64,000 nucleotides of DNA from assembly GCF_014982715.1 (NCBI RefSeq), contig NZ_JADCJY010000001.1:1736001-1800000 (forward strand). The letters are read 5' to 3'. The position numbers and the translations under genes were made by a program. The notes below the pieces were generated by a model, which was not told the DNA's origin, ran no database searches, and saw only the letters and a list, made by a program, of their open reading frames with translations. Positions 36,780 through 44,837 of this stretch are shown in pieces (position 1 is the stretch's first letter; every line of letters begins with the position of its first letter). The stretch comes from Gallalistipes aquisgranensis. Lineage in GTDB: Bacteria > Bacteroidota > Bacteroidia > Bacteroidales > Rikenellaceae.

Positions 36780-38153
36780 ATGAAATCAAATATGTGTGTT
36801 TTTCTCGCCGCCCTGCTGCCGCTGATGTGTCATGCATCGGTCACGGAAAGCGGAATCAGTCTCACGCTCATTCCTCCGACGACCATAACCACGCAGGTCG
36901 ATCTCGACATCCGGGCGGGGATCGTGAACCACACGGACGCTCCCGACACATTCGAAGTGTCGCTCTACCTGAACGGAGAGTCGGAAAAACACCTGCTGCA
37001 CCGCCGAAAAATCTCCATCGGGGCATCGGAGAGCCGCTGCGTCGTCCACCGCATGAAGACCGCGGACAAGGCAGGAAAGAACCGGATCGTCCTTACGGTA
37101 CAGAAAGAGGACGGTTCGTTGCACCGGCTGCGGAAAGAGATCACGGTCCTCCCCTCGCCGATCCGTTCCACCCGCAGGATCGACGGAGCATGGGCGGGTC
37201 TGTACCACTGGAGCGAAACGGAAGGGAAACACTGGAACGGGGATATCCGCAACGTGACCGACCGGCAGTGGAGAGAGATCGTCCGCGACATGCACTCACT
37301 GGGAATGGATATCATCGTGATACAGGAAGTGTTCCGGAACCAGGCCTACGTGGGACAGCACGACATAACGACCGCCACCTACAGCGGCCGGGCATTCTAC
37401 CCTTCCGAACTCTACCCGGAACGAATGCCCATTGCCGCGACCGATCCGCTGGAAGCCATCCTGAGCGAGGCCGACAGGCTGGGCATGCACGTACTGCCGG
37501 GCGTGGGCCTGTTCGCCTGGTTCGACTTCTCGGAACAGTCGCTCGACTGGCACAAGGCGGTCGCCCGCGAATTGTGGGAAAAATACGGCCATCACGATTC
37601 GTTCTACGGATTTTACGTGTCGGAGGAGTGCGTGGGCAGCCTGGACAACTGCGAAGCCTCGGAAGCGGTCCGCCGGCTGCGAAAGGAACAGATCGTGGAT
37701 TTTTTCCGTGAGTTCAAAGCCTTCTGCAACGGGTTCGCCCCCTCCAAACCGATCATGCTCGCCACCAACAGCATGGGCATACCGGCAGGAGAGGATACCT
37801 ACCCCCGTCTTCTGGAACATCTGGACATTCTCTGTCCGTTCGGTTTCGCCCGCATGCCCGAAGGAGATCTGACCGGCCGGGAAGCGGCCCGAAGATTGCA
37901 GGAGCTTTGCGACCGGGCCGGTTCGCATCTGTGGTTCGACCTGGAAGCGTTTCTTTTCAACGAAGACACCTCGCTCTACCCCCGCGACATAGACGGCATC
38001 ATAGCCGATCTGACCCTGCTCGACAATTTCGAGAAAGTGCTCTGCTACCAGTATCCCGGAGTATTCAACCGTCCCGGAGCCTCTGTCCGGATCGGCGAAC
38101 CACGTACCGAAAAACTCTACAAGGATTACCGAAAATATCTGAAAACGAAATAA
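36780..38153 (+). CDS. DUF4434-type exported putative glycosidase
   Basis: A 457-residue protein with a signal peptide (MKSNMCVFLAALLPLMCHAS). After an Ig-like N-domain (about 20-120) comes a TIM-barrel-like part: WREIVRDMHSLGMDIIVIQEV, FYPSELYPERM, EADRLGMHVLPGVGLFAWF, FYGFYVSEECV and LCPFGFARMPEG. This is the pattern of DUF4434 proteins (with a C-terminal DUF5109-like part), thought to be glycosidases because of conserved glutamates at strand ends; EEC at about residue 285 is one. An in-frame ATG lies 9 bases upstream. It precedes the ROK gene by 11 bases, so the two are co-transcribed. Confidence 0.65.
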   Translation: MKSNMCVFLAALLPLMCHASVTESGISLTLIPPTTITTQVDLDIRAGIVNHTDAPDTFEVSLYLNGESEKHLLHRRKISIGASESRCVVHRMKTADKAGKNRIVLTVQKEDGSLHRLRKEITVLPSPIRSTRRIDGAWAGLYHWSETEGKHWNGDIRNVTDRQWREIVRDMHSLGMDIIVIQEVFRNQAYVGQHDITTATYSGRAFYPSELYPERMPIAATDPLEAILSEADRLGMHVLPGVGLFAWFDFSEQSLDWHKAVARELWEKYGHHDSFYGFYVSEECVGSLDNCEASEAVRRLRKEQIVDFFREFKAFCNGFAPSKPIMLATNSMGIPAGEDTYPRLLEHLDILCPFGFARMPEGDLTGREAARRLQELCDRAGSHLWFDLEAFLFNEDTSLYPRDIDGIIADLTLLDNFEKVLCYQYPGVFNRPGASVRIGEPRTEKLYKDYRKYLKTK

Positions 38154-38164
38154 CACCCGAAACG

Positions 38165-39373
38165 ATGGATAATTCATTCCTGAAAAAAGCCCTCGAAGGG
38201 AACAAACCCGCCCTGATGAAGAAGGAGATCATCGGCAAATGCATCACCAACGGCAACTATACCATTCCGGAACTGGGCCGGGACATGAACGTGAGCGTGC
38301 CCACGGTGACCAAACTGATCGGAGAGTTGATCGAAGAGGGTTTCCTGCTCGATTTCGGGAAACAGGGCACCAACGGCGGACGCCGTCCGAATCTGTACGG
38401 GCTCAATCCCGAAGCGGGTTATTTCGCAGGAGTGGAGGTGAGGATGAACAGCGTGGCCCTGGGACTGATCGACTTCAAGGGCCAGATGCTCGACTACAAG
38501 GTCTACGACAACTTTTCGGCAGAAAACACCCTGCAATCGCTCGACGGCCTGTGCGACATCATCAACGATTTTCTGAACAAGATCGCCGTGCCGCGCCAGA
38601 AGGTGTTTTCCGTGGGAGTCAATCTCTCGGGGCGCGTAAACTCCGAATCGGGATACAGTTACAGTTTCTACTACTTGGGTGAAAAACCCCTGACCCAGCA
38701 GATCGAAGAACGGATCGACTGCAACGTCATCATCGAAAACGACTCCCGGGCCATGACCTACGGCGAGTACATGTGCGGCGTGGCGAACAACGAACGGAAC
38801 ATGATCTTCATCAATGCGGGATGGGGGCTGGGCATCGGAATCATCATCGACGGGAAACTGTTCTACGGCAAATCGGGTTTTTCGGGGGAATACGGACACT
38901 TTCCGTTCTACGATAACGAAATCATCTGCCGCTGCGGCAAACGGGGCTGCCTGGAGACGGGAGCATCGGGAAGCGCCGTACACCGGCTGTTCATGGAAAA
39001 GCTGAAGGAGGGAAGCGTGTCGATGCTCTCCGAAAAATACAACCGGGGCGAAGAAATCCTGCTCGAAGACATTATGGACGCCGTACAAAAGGAAGACGTG
39101 CTGGCCATCGAAATCATAGAGTCGGTAGGACACGAACTGGGCAAAGCCGTTTCGGGACTGATCAACCTGTTCAATCCCGAACTGATCGTGGTGGGCGGGA
39201 CGCTTTCGGCGACCCGGGAATACCTGACCCTGCCGCTCAAGAGTGCCGTTTACAAATACTCGCTGACGCTGGTCAGCAAAGACACCGCCATCAAGGTCAG
39301 CAGCCTCGGAGACAGGGCCGGCGTAGTGGGTGCCTGCATGCTGGTCCGCAGCAAAACCCTGGGATTGTTATAG
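38165..39373 (+). CDS. ROK-family transcriptional regulator (NagC-like)
   Basis: A 402-residue ROK protein. An N-terminal winged helix (KKEIIGKCITNGNYTIPELG then VSVPTVTKLIGEL) is followed by the sugar-kinase-like domain with FINAGWGLGIGIIIDG, GEYGHFPF and the zinc motif CRCGKRGCLE. NagC-type members bind an amino sugar or its phosphate and release DNA. With the helix-turn-helix present, a repressor of the adjacent PUL is the likely role. No HTCS, SusR or ECF sigma gene lies near the locus, so ROK control is the simplest model. Start 38165 gives MDNSFLKKALEG. Confidence 0.85.
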   Translation: MDNSFLKKALEGNKPALMKKEIIGKCITNGNYTIPELGRDMNVSVPTVTKLIGELIEEGFLLDFGKQGTNGGRRPNLYGLNPEAGYFAGVEVRMNSVALGLIDFKGQMLDYKVYDNFSAENTLQSLDGLCDIINDFLNKIAVPRQKVFSVGVNLSGRVNSESGYSYSFYYLGEKPLTQQIEERIDCNVIIENDSRAMTYGEYMCGVANNERNMIFINAGWGLGIGIIIDGKLFYGKSGFSGEYGHFPFYDNEIICRCGKRGCLETGASGSAVHRLFMEKLKEGSVSMLSEKYNRGEEILLEDIMDAVQKEDVLAIEIIESVGHELGKAVSGLINLFNPELIVVGGTLSATREYLTLPLKSAVYKYSLTLVSKDTAIKVSSLGDRAGVVGACMLVRSKTLGLL

Positions 39374-39405
39374 AACGGACGTTGCGGGGAGAACTGCCTC
39401 CGGGA

Positions 39406-40317
39406 TCAGTCGGCCGCCGCCCGGGCCGCAAGAAAAAAGCGATAAATACATCCGGCGATGTCGGCGATCATCCGGGCATTGACCGCATCCGTCTCTTCGG
39501 AATCCTTTATGAAAATCGCCACGAAACACGGTTCACCGTCCGGCAGATACATCACGCCGGCATCGTTGTCGCCGATTTTCCTTCCGTCGCCGAGACGGTC
39601 GGAACTGCCCGTCTTATGTTCCAGCCGCACTCCGGCAGGAAGGCCTTTCCGCATCTTATCCGCACCCGTCACCGTTTCGAACATGGCCCGTCTAAGCAGG
39701 GAGTCGTACGGAGGCGACAACACCCTTTCCGTATAGGTCCGGTGCAGCAGCCGCACCATAGACGAGGGCGTACTCCGGTTTTTATAGCAATTGGACAAAT
39801 CCGCATGCATGGTCGCTTCCGTTTCCGAAAGGTGACAGCCGGCCATTCCCGATTTTCCGATCCGTGCACCGACTTCGGCAATCCCGCCGACGTAGTCGAT
39901 CAGAATGTCGCAGGCATTATTGTCGCTTTCCGAAACACAGTAGCGGATCAGTTCCGCGAAAGAGAGCCGGAAATCCCCTTCGGGATAAATACGCTTCAGG
40001 GGACTGTATGTATTCGCATGCATCTGCGATGCGGTGACGGGCCATTCAGAGCGAGGGTCCGTTCCTTCCGATTCCATTTTCTGTAGGGCGGCGAGCGCCA
40101 CGTGAAACTTGAAAACGCTCATCAACGGATATTGTACCGTGTCGTTGAAAGAGAACGAGACATCTCCGGCCCTGCACGCAACGCCGACCGTGGCTTTTTT
40201 GCCTCGAACGACCTGCGTTATCTCCAGCCGGAGCAAATCCACACGTTCCCCGCAGGCGAAACAGGAAATACAGGACAGACTGAACAAGAGAACGATATAT
40301 GCTTTCTGCAGTTTCAT
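39406..40317 (-). CDS. Class A beta-lactamase (subclass A2, CblA/CfxA/PER-like)
   Basis: A 303-residue secreted serine beta-lactamase. Nucleophile motif SVFK with Ser67 (Ser70 in standard numbering), SDN in SESDNNAC, an omega loop TEATMHAD in which the Glu is followed three residues on by Met-His as in PER enzymes, and KTG in EHKTGSS. The signal peptide ends CISCFACG and may be a lipobox. The ATG at 40317 (MKLQKAYIV) is chosen because a -7 box lies just upstream; the frame is open for 41 more codons without similarity. It would hydrolyse penicillins and cephalosporins, so it is a resistance candidate. It looks chromosomal: it lies outside the mobile element. Confidence 0.88.
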   Translation of the reverse strand: MKLQKAYIVLLFSLSCISCFACGERVDLLRLEITQVVRGKKATVGVACRAGDVSFSFNDTVQYPLMSVFKFHVALAALQKMESEGTDPRSEWPVTASQMHANTYSPLKRIYPEGDFRLSFAELIRYCVSESDNNACDILIDYVGGIAEVGARIGKSGMAGCHLSETEATMHADLSNCYKNRSTPSSMVRLLHRTYTERVLSPPYDSLLRRAMFETVTGADKMRKGLPAGVRLEHKTGSSDRLGDGRKIGDNDAGVMYLPDGEPCFVAIFIKDSEETDAVNARMIADIAGCIYRFFLAARAAAD

Positions 40318-40337
40318 ACGCCTACGATCGGAAAATG

Positions 40338-40345
40338 CAAAGATA
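40338..40345 (-). promoter_or_regulatory. Beta-lactamase -7 box
   Basis: TATCTTTG read leftward, an exact TAnnTTTG match, 20 bases before the ATG at 40317. This supports that start over longer ones. Confidence 0.6.
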
Positions 40346-40410
40346 GAAACAATACCGTTCTCGCACCGCCCGAAAAATCTCCCGAAACCATTTACCGGGA
40401 CAAAACAAAA

Positions 40411-40433
40411 GTCACCGGCTGACAGCCGGTGAC
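40411..40433 (-). terminator. Terminator displaced from tRNA-Ser
   Basis: A perfect 10-base stem (40411-40420 with 40424-40433) with a 3-base loop; read leftward it is followed by TTTTGTTTTG. It lies 27 bases beyond the left attachment repeat. Before the element inserted it would have been about 30 bases past the end of tRNA-Ser, so it is probably that tRNA's terminator. Confidence 0.6.
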
Positions 40434-40460
40434 TTCCCATCCGTACATTCGGCGAATAAC

Positions 40461-40485
40461 GCGGAGAGAGAGGCTCTCGAACCTA
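40461..40485. repeat. Left attachment repeat
   Basis: GCGGAGAGAGAGG followed after a short mismatch by TCGAACC. The same order (GCGGAGAGACAGG, then TTCGAACC) is found in the same orientation at 51676, inside tRNA-Ser. One mismatch in the first 13 bases. This marks the left end of the element. Confidence 0.75.
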
Positions 40486-40590
40486 TACATTCAAGAAATA
40501 TCATAAAATTGCAAATTACTGATAATCACACACAATTTGGAATACATAGTAAATCTAAATCTTTCTGAATATCTTTTGCTATTCCAAATA

Positions 40591-40630
40591 TTGGGTGTAT
40601 ATTTGGGTGTAGAATTTCAAACGCACCCAA
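40591..40630. repeat. TTGGGTGTA repeats, left end
   Basis: TTGGGTGTA at 40591-40599 and 40603-40611, period 12, followed by an inverted copy (TTGGGTGCG read leftward, 40622-40630). A matching pair with the same 12-base period lies near the right end. These look like integrase arm-binding sites. Confidence 0.55.
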
Positions 40631-40632
40631 TT

Positions 40633-41916
40633 ATGAATATCAAACGAAACATCATTTTTGCATTGGAAAGCCGGAAAAAGAACGGTGTGCCAATTGTGGA
40701 GAATGTCCCCATCCGTATGCGCGTCATATACGCAAGCCAGCGCATTGAGTTTACAACGGGTTACCGCATCGATGTAGCCAAATGGGATTCCGACAAGCAG
40801 CGAGTAAAGAACGGGTGTACCAACAAATTAAAGCAAAGTGCATCTGAAATCAATGCCGATCTGCTGAAATACTATGCCGAAATTCAAAATGTGTTCAAGG
40901 AGTTTGAGGTACAGGAAACCATGCCAACTACCCAACAACTAAAGGATGCATTCAACCTGCGGATGAAGAATGCCAACGAAGAACAGCAGGAAGAAGCACA
41001 GATAAGTTTTTGGGAGGTGTTCGATGAATTTGTAAAAGAATGCGGCAATCAGAATAACTGGACTGAATCCACATACGAAAAGTTTGCAGCCGTTAAAAAT
41101 CACCTCAAGGAGTTCAAGGAAGATGTGACCTTTGAATATTTCGATGAGTTCGGATTGAACGAGTATATCAATTTCCTGCGTGACAAAAAAGACATGAGAA
41201 ACAGTACCATCGGTAAACAAATGGGATTCCTCAAATGGTTCCTGCGATGGAGCTTCAAGAAAGACTATCACCAGAATATAGCATACGATACGTTCAAACC
41301 GAAATTGAAAACCACCCCCAAGAAGGTAATCTTCCTGACATGGGAAGAGTTGAACAGACTAAAAGACTATCAGATACCCAAAGACAAACAGTATCTGGAA
41401 CGTGTCCGGGATGTTTTCCTGTTCTGTTGCTTTACCAGTCTGCGTTATTCAGATGTTCGTAACCTAAAGAGAAGTGATGTCAAGTCCGACCATATAGAAG
41501 TCACCACCGTTAAAACGGCAGATAGTCTGAGTATTGAACTGAACAAGTACAGTAAAGCCATACTTGAAAAATACAAGGACATCCATTTTGAAAACCACAT
41601 GGCATTGCCTGTTATCAGCAATCAGAAAATGAATGATTATCTGAAAGAACTGGGAGAACTGGCAGAAATTAACGAACCTATACGTGAAACCTACTACAAA
41701 GGAAATGAACGTATAGATGAAGTTACACCGAAATACGCATTACTCAGCACACATGCAGGAAGAAGGACATTCATCTGTAATGCACTGGCTCTCGGTATTC
41801 CTGCACAGGTTGTAATGAAATGGACAGGGCACAGTGATTATAAAGCCATGAAGCCTTACATTGACATAGCAGACGATATTAAGGCCAATGCAATGAACAA
41901 GTTTAACCAACTCTAA
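40633..41916 (+). CDS. Tyrosine recombinase (NBU2-type integrase)
   Basis: A 427-residue site-specific recombinase. The catalytic set is visible: Arg271 in SLRYSDV, His374 and Arg377 in HAGRRT, His400 in WTGHSD, and nucleophile Tyr409 in KPYID. The N-terminal half has an arm-type DNA-binding part with the typical Bacteroidota RIEFTTGYRIDVAKWD and a SAM-like core-binding domain around 150-230. It inserts and excises the element at the tRNA-Ser 3' end. I start at the ATG giving MNIKRNIIFAL; the frame is open upstream across the TTGGGTGTA repeats, but that part has no family similarity. It reads into the element from the left end. Confidence 0.93.
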   Translation: MNIKRNIIFALESRKKNGVPIVENVPIRMRVIYASQRIEFTTGYRIDVAKWDSDKQRVKNGCTNKLKQSASEINADLLKYYAEIQNVFKEFEVQETMPTTQQLKDAFNLRMKNANEEQQEEAQISFWEVFDEFVKECGNQNNWTESTYEKFAAVKNHLKEFKEDVTFEYFDEFGLNEYINFLRDKKDMRNSTIGKQMGFLKWFLRWSFKKDYHQNIAYDTFKPKLKTTPKKVIFLTWEELNRLKDYQIPKDKQYLERVRDVFLFCCFTSLRYSDVRNLKRSDVKSDHIEVTTVKTADSLSIELNKYSKAILEKYKDIHFENHMALPVISNQKMNDYLKELGELAEINEPIRETYYKGNERIDEVTPKYALLSTHAGRRTFICNALALGIPAQVVMKWTGHSDYKAMKPYIDIADDIKANAMNKFNQL

Positions 41917-41955
41917 AAGTATCAGTCAGTTTCACAGATTATCCATTATTAGAGT

Positions 41956-41963
41956 TATCTTTG
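41956..41963 (+). promoter_or_regulatory. -7 box before the YhcG-type gene
   Basis: TATCTTTG, an exact TAnnTTTG match, 20 bases before the ATG, so the nuclease gene and its partner have their own promoter. Confidence 0.55.
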
Positions 41964-41982
41964 TTAAGTAATAGTTAGTGAT

Positions 41983-43275
41983 ATGGAAAATAACAACGAA
42001 CATAATATAAAGAAAGGTCATTTTGATGCCTTTGTCCATGCTGTCGGTTCGGAAATAGAACAGGCACAAGTCCGACTCATTACCGCAGCCAATGCCCAGA
42101 TGTTGTTCCATTACTGGAAAATGGGGAATTATATACTGTACCACCAACACCTACATGGGTGGGGTGGTAAAATTATCAAAAAATTGGCACAGGCAATCAG
42201 ATTCAATTATCCTGAAAAGAAGGGATATTCGGAACGTAATCTTACTTATATGTGCCAGTTTGCCCGTTTATATCCGTTAAATGTACTTCGTAGTTTTATT
42301 GAAGCAGATTCAATACTGTCGGTCCCAAATATTCAAAACATTACTAATGAAGTCCTTAAGCTCAATAGCGGACAATTTACGCAGGAGCTTACTGCGCAAA
42401 TACAATCAGCTGATAATCAATCTTTAGAAATTACGCAGGAGGTTCCTGCGCAATTTCAGAATGTAGCAAAAACAGTAGCAACCATCTATAAAATAAAAAT
42501 AGAGGATATAGAAGATTTATTCTTGGCGTCACCGATTGCAAGAATAAATTGGGCAAGCCATATGGTCATACTCAATAATCCGCTACCATTGGGCGTAAGG
42601 TATTGGTATATGAAACAATCTGTAGAAATGGGTTGGAGCAGTAATGTGCTGAAAATGCAGATTGAAAGTAATCTGTATGACAGACAAATCAAGAGTAACA
42701 AGGTAAACAACTTCACTGCCACACTTCCGGCACCTCAAAGCGATCTTGCCAATTATCTGTTAAAAGACCCGTATATCTTTGACTTGGCAGGAGCAAAGGA
42801 AAAGGCTGACGAAAGGGATATAGAAGAACAGTTGGTAAAGCATGTAACCCGTTACTTGCTGGAAATGGGTAACGGCTTTGCTTTTGTTGCCAGACAAAAA
42901 CATTTCCAGATTGGGGACAGTGACTTTTTCGCCGACCTGATCCTATATAATATCAAGCTCCATGCCTATGTTGTCGTGGAATTGAAAGCAACGCCATTCA
43001 AACCGGAATATGCAGGGCAGTTAAATTTCTATATCAATGTTGTAGATGATAAACTGAGGGGAGAAAATGATAACAAGACCATCGGTCTTTTGCTGTGCAG
43101 GGGTAAGGATGAGGTCGTGGCACAATATGCCTTGGCTGGATATGACCAGCCGATAGGTATCAGCGACTATCAATTGAGCAAGGCAGTACCCGAAAATCTG
43201 AAATCTGCCCTACCGAGTATAGAAGAAGTGGAAGAAGAACTGACCTTATTCCTTGACAAGGACAAGAACCCATAA
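41983..43275 (+). CDS. YhcG/DUF1016 PD-(D/E)XK nuclease
   Basis: A 430-residue protein. Residues about 15-100 are the DUF1016 N-terminal helical domain (LFHYWKMGNYI, YPEKKGYSERNLTYMCQFARLYP); residues about 180-370 are the nuclease domain with DSDFFADLILYN and the active-site VVVELKATPF, then GQLNFYINVVDD. Between them is an insertion made of two 18-residue tandem repeats (FTQELTAQIQ, ITQEVPAQFQ) encoded by DNA hairpins. DUF1016 proteins are proposed nucleases, found with restriction systems or in mobile elements. It is cargo between integrase and excision genes and may protect the element or host from phage or competing DNA. The downstream coiled-coil gene follows after 10 bases. Confidence 0.85.
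   Translation: MENNNEHNIKKGHFDAFVHAVGSEIEQAQVRLITAANAQMLFHYWKMGNYILYHQHLHGWGGKIIKKLAQAIRFNYPEKKGYSERNLTYMCQFARLYPLNVLRSFIEADSILSVPNIQNITNEVLKLNSGQFTQELTAQIQSADNQSLEITQEVPAQFQNVAKTVATIYKIKIEDIEDLFLASPIARINWASHMVILNNPLPLGVRYWYMKQSVEMGWSSNVLKMQIESNLYDRQIKSNKVNNFTATLPAPQSDLANYLLKDPYIFDLAGAKEKADERDIEEQLVKHVTRYLLEMGNGFAFVARQKHFQIGDSDFFADLILYNIKLHAYVVVELKATPFKPEYAGQLNFYINVVDDKLRGENDNKTIGLLLCRGKDEVVAQYALAGYDQPIGISDYQLSKAVPENLKSALPSIEEVEEELTLFLDKDKNP
42377..42484 (+). repeat. Two 54-base hairpin repeats inside the nuclease gene
   Basis: Two in-frame copies (starting at 42377 and 42431) each begin TTACGCAGGAG and contain a short palindrome (CGCAGGA...CTGCG). They encode the extra 18-residue repeats between the two nuclease-protein domains. 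Confidence 0.6.
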
Positions 43276-43285
43276 TATAAAGTAT

Positions 43286-44305
43286 ATGGCAGGAAAGATA
43301 CAGACGATGATTCCCCAATATGGAGAACTCAACAGAATATACAGAGACTATATAGATAATTACGCTTTTTCTTTTGACAGGCAGAAATTCATATCGGATT
43401 TCTATCAGGAGTATAATGACATGAAATCCTTTGAAGCCGCTATCCTTGAACTGGTGCTTGACAAGCAAAAAGAGCAATACACCTTGATACTCAACAGCCT
43501 GAAAACTGAAATAGAAAAGAGCATACAGGCTTATGAGATACGCCCGTTAAGTGACAGAGCCATAGAACGTGCTTGCTATCAGCACATGGAAAGGTATTCT
43601 CAGGAAATTGAAGCCCAGCTGGATGTTACAAGAAGTCTGAGCAAGCCGCTGAATGAAGCCAACAACAGGTATGATTCCATTGGTTACAGGGAGCATACAG
43701 CCGAAGAGGAAAAACAGGCAGAGAAAGAATATGAACGCTGCAAGGCTGAATATGACAGGGAAAAAGCCAAACTGAACAAACTCTATGATCAGCAAAAGGC
43801 TGCAAGAACAGAGGCATTCCAATACATGAAGAACTGTTGTGCGGACATATACCGTCAAAGCTGCCTTTTTCTGGATATATTGAAGAAATACATTCCTGAC
43901 GGAAAGCAAGAGAATAAATCAAGCGAGCCAATCAGTCAGCAGGAAACGACAGAAGAACAACAGGAATATTTCAGCATGAAATTACTTTCGCTCATTCATG
44001 AGGTGTGCATAGGAGAACAGTTCGAAGAAATTTCCGCACTGGATTTCTATGCCAATATGAATCTTCACCCCTGCAACTGTAAGCTGAAAATAAAACCGAG
44101 AGAGAAAATACGTGTATGCTATCTGATATTCCTGATGAGCGAGAAACTCTCCAAACAGGACAGGGACAAATGGAAAGACAGAATACTGAAACTGCTGGAT
44201 ATTGACGACAGCTACTACAAATCCAAGTACAAGGAGCCTGTTTCAGATTTCCCCAGTGACAGCAACCAAAATTTCGCCAAGGAAATGGAACATATATTCA
44301 GATAA
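43286..44305 (+). CDS. Coiled-coil protein of unknown function, paired with nuclease
   Basis: A 339-residue hypothetical protein. The middle (about residues 105-180) is strongly charged with a heptad pattern rich in Glu, Lys and Ala (EEEKQAEKEYERCKAEYDRE), so a coiled coil. The N-terminus (NRIYRDYIDNYAFSFDRQKF) and C-terminal LSLIHEVC and RVCYLIFLMSEKLSKQDR are helical. I recognise no family. It starts 10 bases after the nuclease stop, and a strong terminator follows, so the two form a bicistronic unit. It could be the nuclease's regulator or partner. The ATG at 43286 fits the start after the nuclease stop; the frame is open 11 codons upstream inside that gene. Confidence 0.6.
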   Translation: MAGKIQTMIPQYGELNRIYRDYIDNYAFSFDRQKFISDFYQEYNDMKSFEAAILELVLDKQKEQYTLILNSLKTEIEKSIQAYEIRPLSDRAIERACYQHMERYSQEIEAQLDVTRSLSKPLNEANNRYDSIGYREHTAEEEKQAEKEYERCKAEYDREKAKLNKLYDQQKAARTEAFQYMKNCCADIYRQSCLFLDILKKYIPDGKQENKSSEPISQQETTEEQQEYFSMKLLSLIHEVCIGEQFEEISALDFYANMNLHPCNCKLKIKPREKIRVCYLIFLMSEKLSKQDRDKWKDRILKLLDIDDSYYKSKYKEPVSDFPSDSNQNFAKEMEHIFR

Positions 44306-44344
44306 TCCGTAATATATCCTGATACTTTACGAAAGTTCCACTTT

Positions 44345-44372
44345 TACCACTCAAAATAATTTTTGAGTGGTA
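44345..44372 (+). terminator. Terminator after the coiled-coil gene
   Basis: A perfect 12-base stem (44345-44356 with 44361-44372, TACCACTCAAAA / TTTTGAGTGGTA), 4-base loop, then TTTTTATTTT. It separates the nuclease pair from the excision genes. Confidence 0.85.
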
Positions 44373-44451
44373 TTTTTATTTTCTGATATTCAATAAGATA
44401 CAATGATATTCAGTTTGTACCGTCCCCATCCTTACCACTCATAACCCTACC

Positions 44452-44459
44452 TAATTTTG
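44452..44459 (+). promoter_or_regulatory. -7 box before DUF3853 gene
   Basis: TAATTTTG, an exact TAnnTTTG match, 70 bases upstream of the ATG. The leader between contains no obvious hairpin. Confidence 0.5.
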
Positions 44460-44528
44460 CATCGTTCGAGAACAGAAATAACAGCCAGTGCGCAGGGCTG
44501 ATTGTTTAACGACTAAATAGATTGGACG

Positions 44529-44837
44529 ATGACAAATATCCAAGAATTATTATCAAAACCCGTCTGGCAGATGACAGGCGAAGAATTCATATTCCTGAGT
44601 AAGCACGCTTCAGGTCAGGCCGAAGCATTGCCGCAACCCGTTACAGACACGGAAAAGAAGTATGTGTACGGAATACTCGGTATAGCCAAACTGTTCGGGT
44701 GCAGTCTGCCCACTGCCAACCGCATAAAGAAAAGCGGTAAGATAGACAAGGCGATTACCCAGATAGGGCGCAAGATTATCGTAGATGCGGAATTGGCTCT
44801 TGAGCTTGCCGGGAAGAAAACAGGAGGACGGAAATAA
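44529..44837 (+). CDS. DUF3853-family helix-turn-helix protein
   Basis: A 102-residue protein of the small excisionase-like type: YGILGIAKLFGCSLPTANRIKKSGKIDKAITQIGRKIIVDAE is a MerR/Xis-style helix-turn-helix in which a recognition helix follows CSLP. Related orf2x proteins of NBU elements act in excision. The stop TAA overlaps the next gene's ATG (TAATG), showing translational coupling with the ATPase. Confidence 0.8.
   Translation: MTNIQELLSKPVWQMTGEEFIFLSKHASGQAEALPQPVTDTEKKYVYGILGIAKLFGCSLPTANRIKKSGKIDKAITQIGRKIIVDAELALELAGKKTGGRK

Larger units (their letters stand above)
40318..40632. other. Gene-free region holding the left element boundary
   Basis: From the left: the beta-lactamase promoter, a strong hairpin (40411-40433), the left attachment repeat (from 40461), and the TTGGGTGTA repeats (40591-40630) before the integrase. 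Composition shifts to AT-rich at about 40490. No gene is seen. Confidence 0.6.

Noticed and set aside
40461-40485. A second tRNA gene at the left end
   Set aside because: Only the 3' end is tRNA-like; no anticodon arm or acceptor partner, and the T-stem does not pair. It is an attachment remnant.
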